The position numbers and the translations under genes are program-made. From the NCBI GenBank assembly GCA_031415055.1, contig JANOQZ010000030.1, positions 1 through 64,000 of the forward strand: a DNA stretch of 64,000 bases. Direction: 5' to 3'. Source of the DNA: JANMOK01 sp031415055. Lineage in GTDB: Bacteria > Pseudomonadota > Alphaproteobacteria > Rhodobacterales > Rhodobacteraceae. The first letter of the stretch is position 1; the number at the start of each line of letters is the position of its first letter. Below are positions 62,829-64,000 of this stretch, in pieces. The notes beneath the pieces were generated by a model. The model was not told where the DNA came from. It was given only the letters and a program-made list of their open reading frames with translations, and did no database searches.

Positions 62829-64000
62829 ATGAAAACCCATACCCGCGTTCTGGTCATCGGCGGCGGCGTCGTCGGCTGTTCGGTTCTGTATCATCTGACC
62901 AAGCTCGGCTGGTCCGATGTCATGCTGGTGGAACGGTCCGAGCTGACCTCCGGCTCGACATGGCACGCGGCAGGCGGCTTTCACACTCTGAACGGCGACA
63001 CCAACATGGCGGCGCTGCAAGGCTATACGATCCGCCTTTACAAAGAGCTCGAGGCGATCACCGGCATGTCCTGCGGACTGCATCATGTCGGCGGCATCAC
63101 ACTGGCCGACACCAGAGAGCGGTTTGACATGCTGCGCGCCGAACGCGCCAAGCACCGCTACATGGGGTTGGACACCCGGATCCTGACGCCGAAGGAAGTC
63201 GTCGAGATGACGGACGGCATGGTCAATGTCGAGGGCGTGATCGGCGCGCTCTTTGACCCGCTGGACGGCCATCTCGATCCGTCCGGCACCACCCATGCCT
63301 ATGCCAAGGCAGCGCGGATGGGCGGAGCAGAGATTGTATTGCACAACAGGGTGTTGGAAACCAATCCTCGCGCGGATGGCTCATGGGAGGTCGTGACGGA
63401 AAAGGGCACGATCATCGCCGAACACCTGGTCAACGCGGGCGGGCTCTGGGCGCGCGAAGTTGGGGCCATGGCCGGGGTCTATCTGCCGCTGTTGCCGATG
63501 GCGCACCAATACCTTGTCACCGACGACATCCCCGAGATCGTGGCCCGCGGCGGTCGCGAATTTCCCCATGTGATCGATCCGGGTGGCGAATCCTACCTGC
63601 GGCAGGAGGGTCGCGGCTTTGTCATCGGCTTTTACGAAAAGCTGGCCGAGGGCTGGTCGCTGGATCAGACGCCGTGGGGCTTTGGCCATGAGTTGTTGCA
63701 GGACAACCTCGACAAAGTGGCCGAATCCATCGAATTCGCCTATCGCCGCTTTCCGGCGCTGCAGCGCACCGGCATCAAGCGGGTGATCCACGGCCCCTTC
63801 ACCTTTGCCCCGGACGGCAACCCGCTGATCGGCCCGGTGCAGGGCTTGCGCAACTATTGGTCGGCCTGCGCCGTCATGGCGGGCTTTTCGCAGGGTGGCG
63901 GCATGGGCCTGTCGCTGGCGCAATGGATCATCCATGGCGAGGTCGAGCGTGACCCGCGCGGTTTTGACGTCAGCCGCTTCGGCACGTGGACCACGCCGGG
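62829..64000 (+). CDS. FAD-dependent oxidase of the DMG/sarcosine dehydrogenase family (partial)
   Basis: The first 390 codons of a longer gene are present, and it runs off the right edge. The N-terminus THTRVLVIGGGVVGCSVLYHL is a dinucleotide-binding GxGxxG FAD fold, followed by LTSGSTWHAAGGFHTL where FAD is often covalently bound at His in this family. The visible region is the DAO-type oxidase domain; full-length members continue with folate-binding GcvT-like domains. It probably oxidises dimethylglycine, sarcosine or a related N-methyl compound, possibly supplied by the upstream transporter. Confidence 0.88.
   Translation, partial: MKTHTRVLVIGGGVVGCSVLYHLTKLGWSDVMLVERSELTSGSTWHAAGGFHTLNGDTNMAALQGYTIRLYKELEAITGMSCGLHHVGGITLADTRERFDMLRAERAKHRYMGLDTRILTPKEVVEMTDGMVNVEGVIGALFDPLDGHLDPSGTTHAYAKAARMGGAEIVLHNRVLETNPRADGSWEVVTEKGTIIAEHLVNAGGLWAREVGAMAGVYLPLLPMAHQYLVTDDIPEIVARGGREFPHVIDPGGESYLRQEGRGFVIGFYEKLAEGWSLDQTPWGFGHELLQDNLDKVAESIEFAYRRFPALQRTGIKRVIHGPFTFAPDGNPLIGPVQGLRNYWSACAVMAGFSQGGGMGLSLAQWIIHGEVERDPRGFDVSRFGTWTTP

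Noticed and set aside
61398..63344. Minus-strand open frame of 648 codons across livM and the oxidase gene
   Set aside because: Typical antisense frame in GC-rich coding DNA; composition is biased and it spans two well-identified genes.
1..64000. CRISPR array, insertion sequence transposase or rRNA operon
   Set aside because: I looked for regularly spaced direct repeats, transposase motifs and rRNA sequence and saw none.

Overview
The window is a stretch of alphaproteobacterial chromosome, most likely from the Rhodobacterales (Rhodobacteraceae/Roseobacter group). The evidence is the neighbourhood cobT/cobS - J-domain protein - bolA, the run recN-bamD-lpxC-ftsZ-ftsA-ftsQ-ddl-murB-murC-murG-ftsW, and a DUF1127 gene. 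Most genes are moderately GC-rich. Two short stretches are clearly AT-richer and look acquired, and the last ~3.2 kb is clearly GC-richer than the rest.

Layout. 1-6.9 kb: the start of an unknown gene at the left edge, aerobic cobaltochelatase subunits CobT and CobS separated by a low-GC insert (repeat-rich spacer plus two coupled genes, one with a nucleotidyltransferase-like signature), a J-domain protein, BolA and a DUF4177-like protein. 7-23 kb: gatB, a SnoaL-like protein, a LysR regulator, an SDR, pepN, malate synthase G, a class-I amidotransferase hydrolase, a copper-type P1B ATPase with YHS domain, Xaa-Pro aminopeptidase, a hot-dog thioesterase, and an FAD-linked D-lactate dehydrogenase-type oxidoreductase. 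A perfect 16-bp parS palindrome lies at 23284-23299.

23.3-38.2 kb: the cell division and envelope block, all on the minus strand. Transcription order is ftsW, murG, murC, a 560-residue unknown protein, murB, ddl, ftsQ, ftsA, ftsZ, lpxC, bamD, recN. The unknown gene overlaps both murC and murB and is low in GC. 38.3-46.5 kb: a di-haem cytochrome c, a RHH/ParE toxin-antitoxin pair, a small shikimate/aldolase cluster (DapA-like, AroE-like, AroQ, HpcH/HpaI), an unknown protein with an uncertain start, tRNA-Gly(GCC), TerC, a metallophosphoesterase and a SnoaL-like protein. 46.5-54.6 kb: an HD-type/LuxR-HTH fusion regulator, pyruvate carboxylase, a UvrD/PcrA helicase and a DUF1127 protein. 54.8-57.1 kb: a tungstate-type ABC transporter (tupB-tupC-tupA). 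57.2-64 kb: a branched-chain amino-acid type ABC transporter (livK-G-F, a small exported protein, livH, livM) followed by a dimethylglycine/sarcosine dehydrogenase-family oxidase that runs off the right edge.

Most promising for follow-up: the nucleotidyltransferase-like two-gene insert between cobS and cobT, with a CtrA-box-like site just upstream; the unknown gene built into the division operon; the isolated parS site; and the sharp composition break inside livH, which is either a recombination junction or an assembly join.
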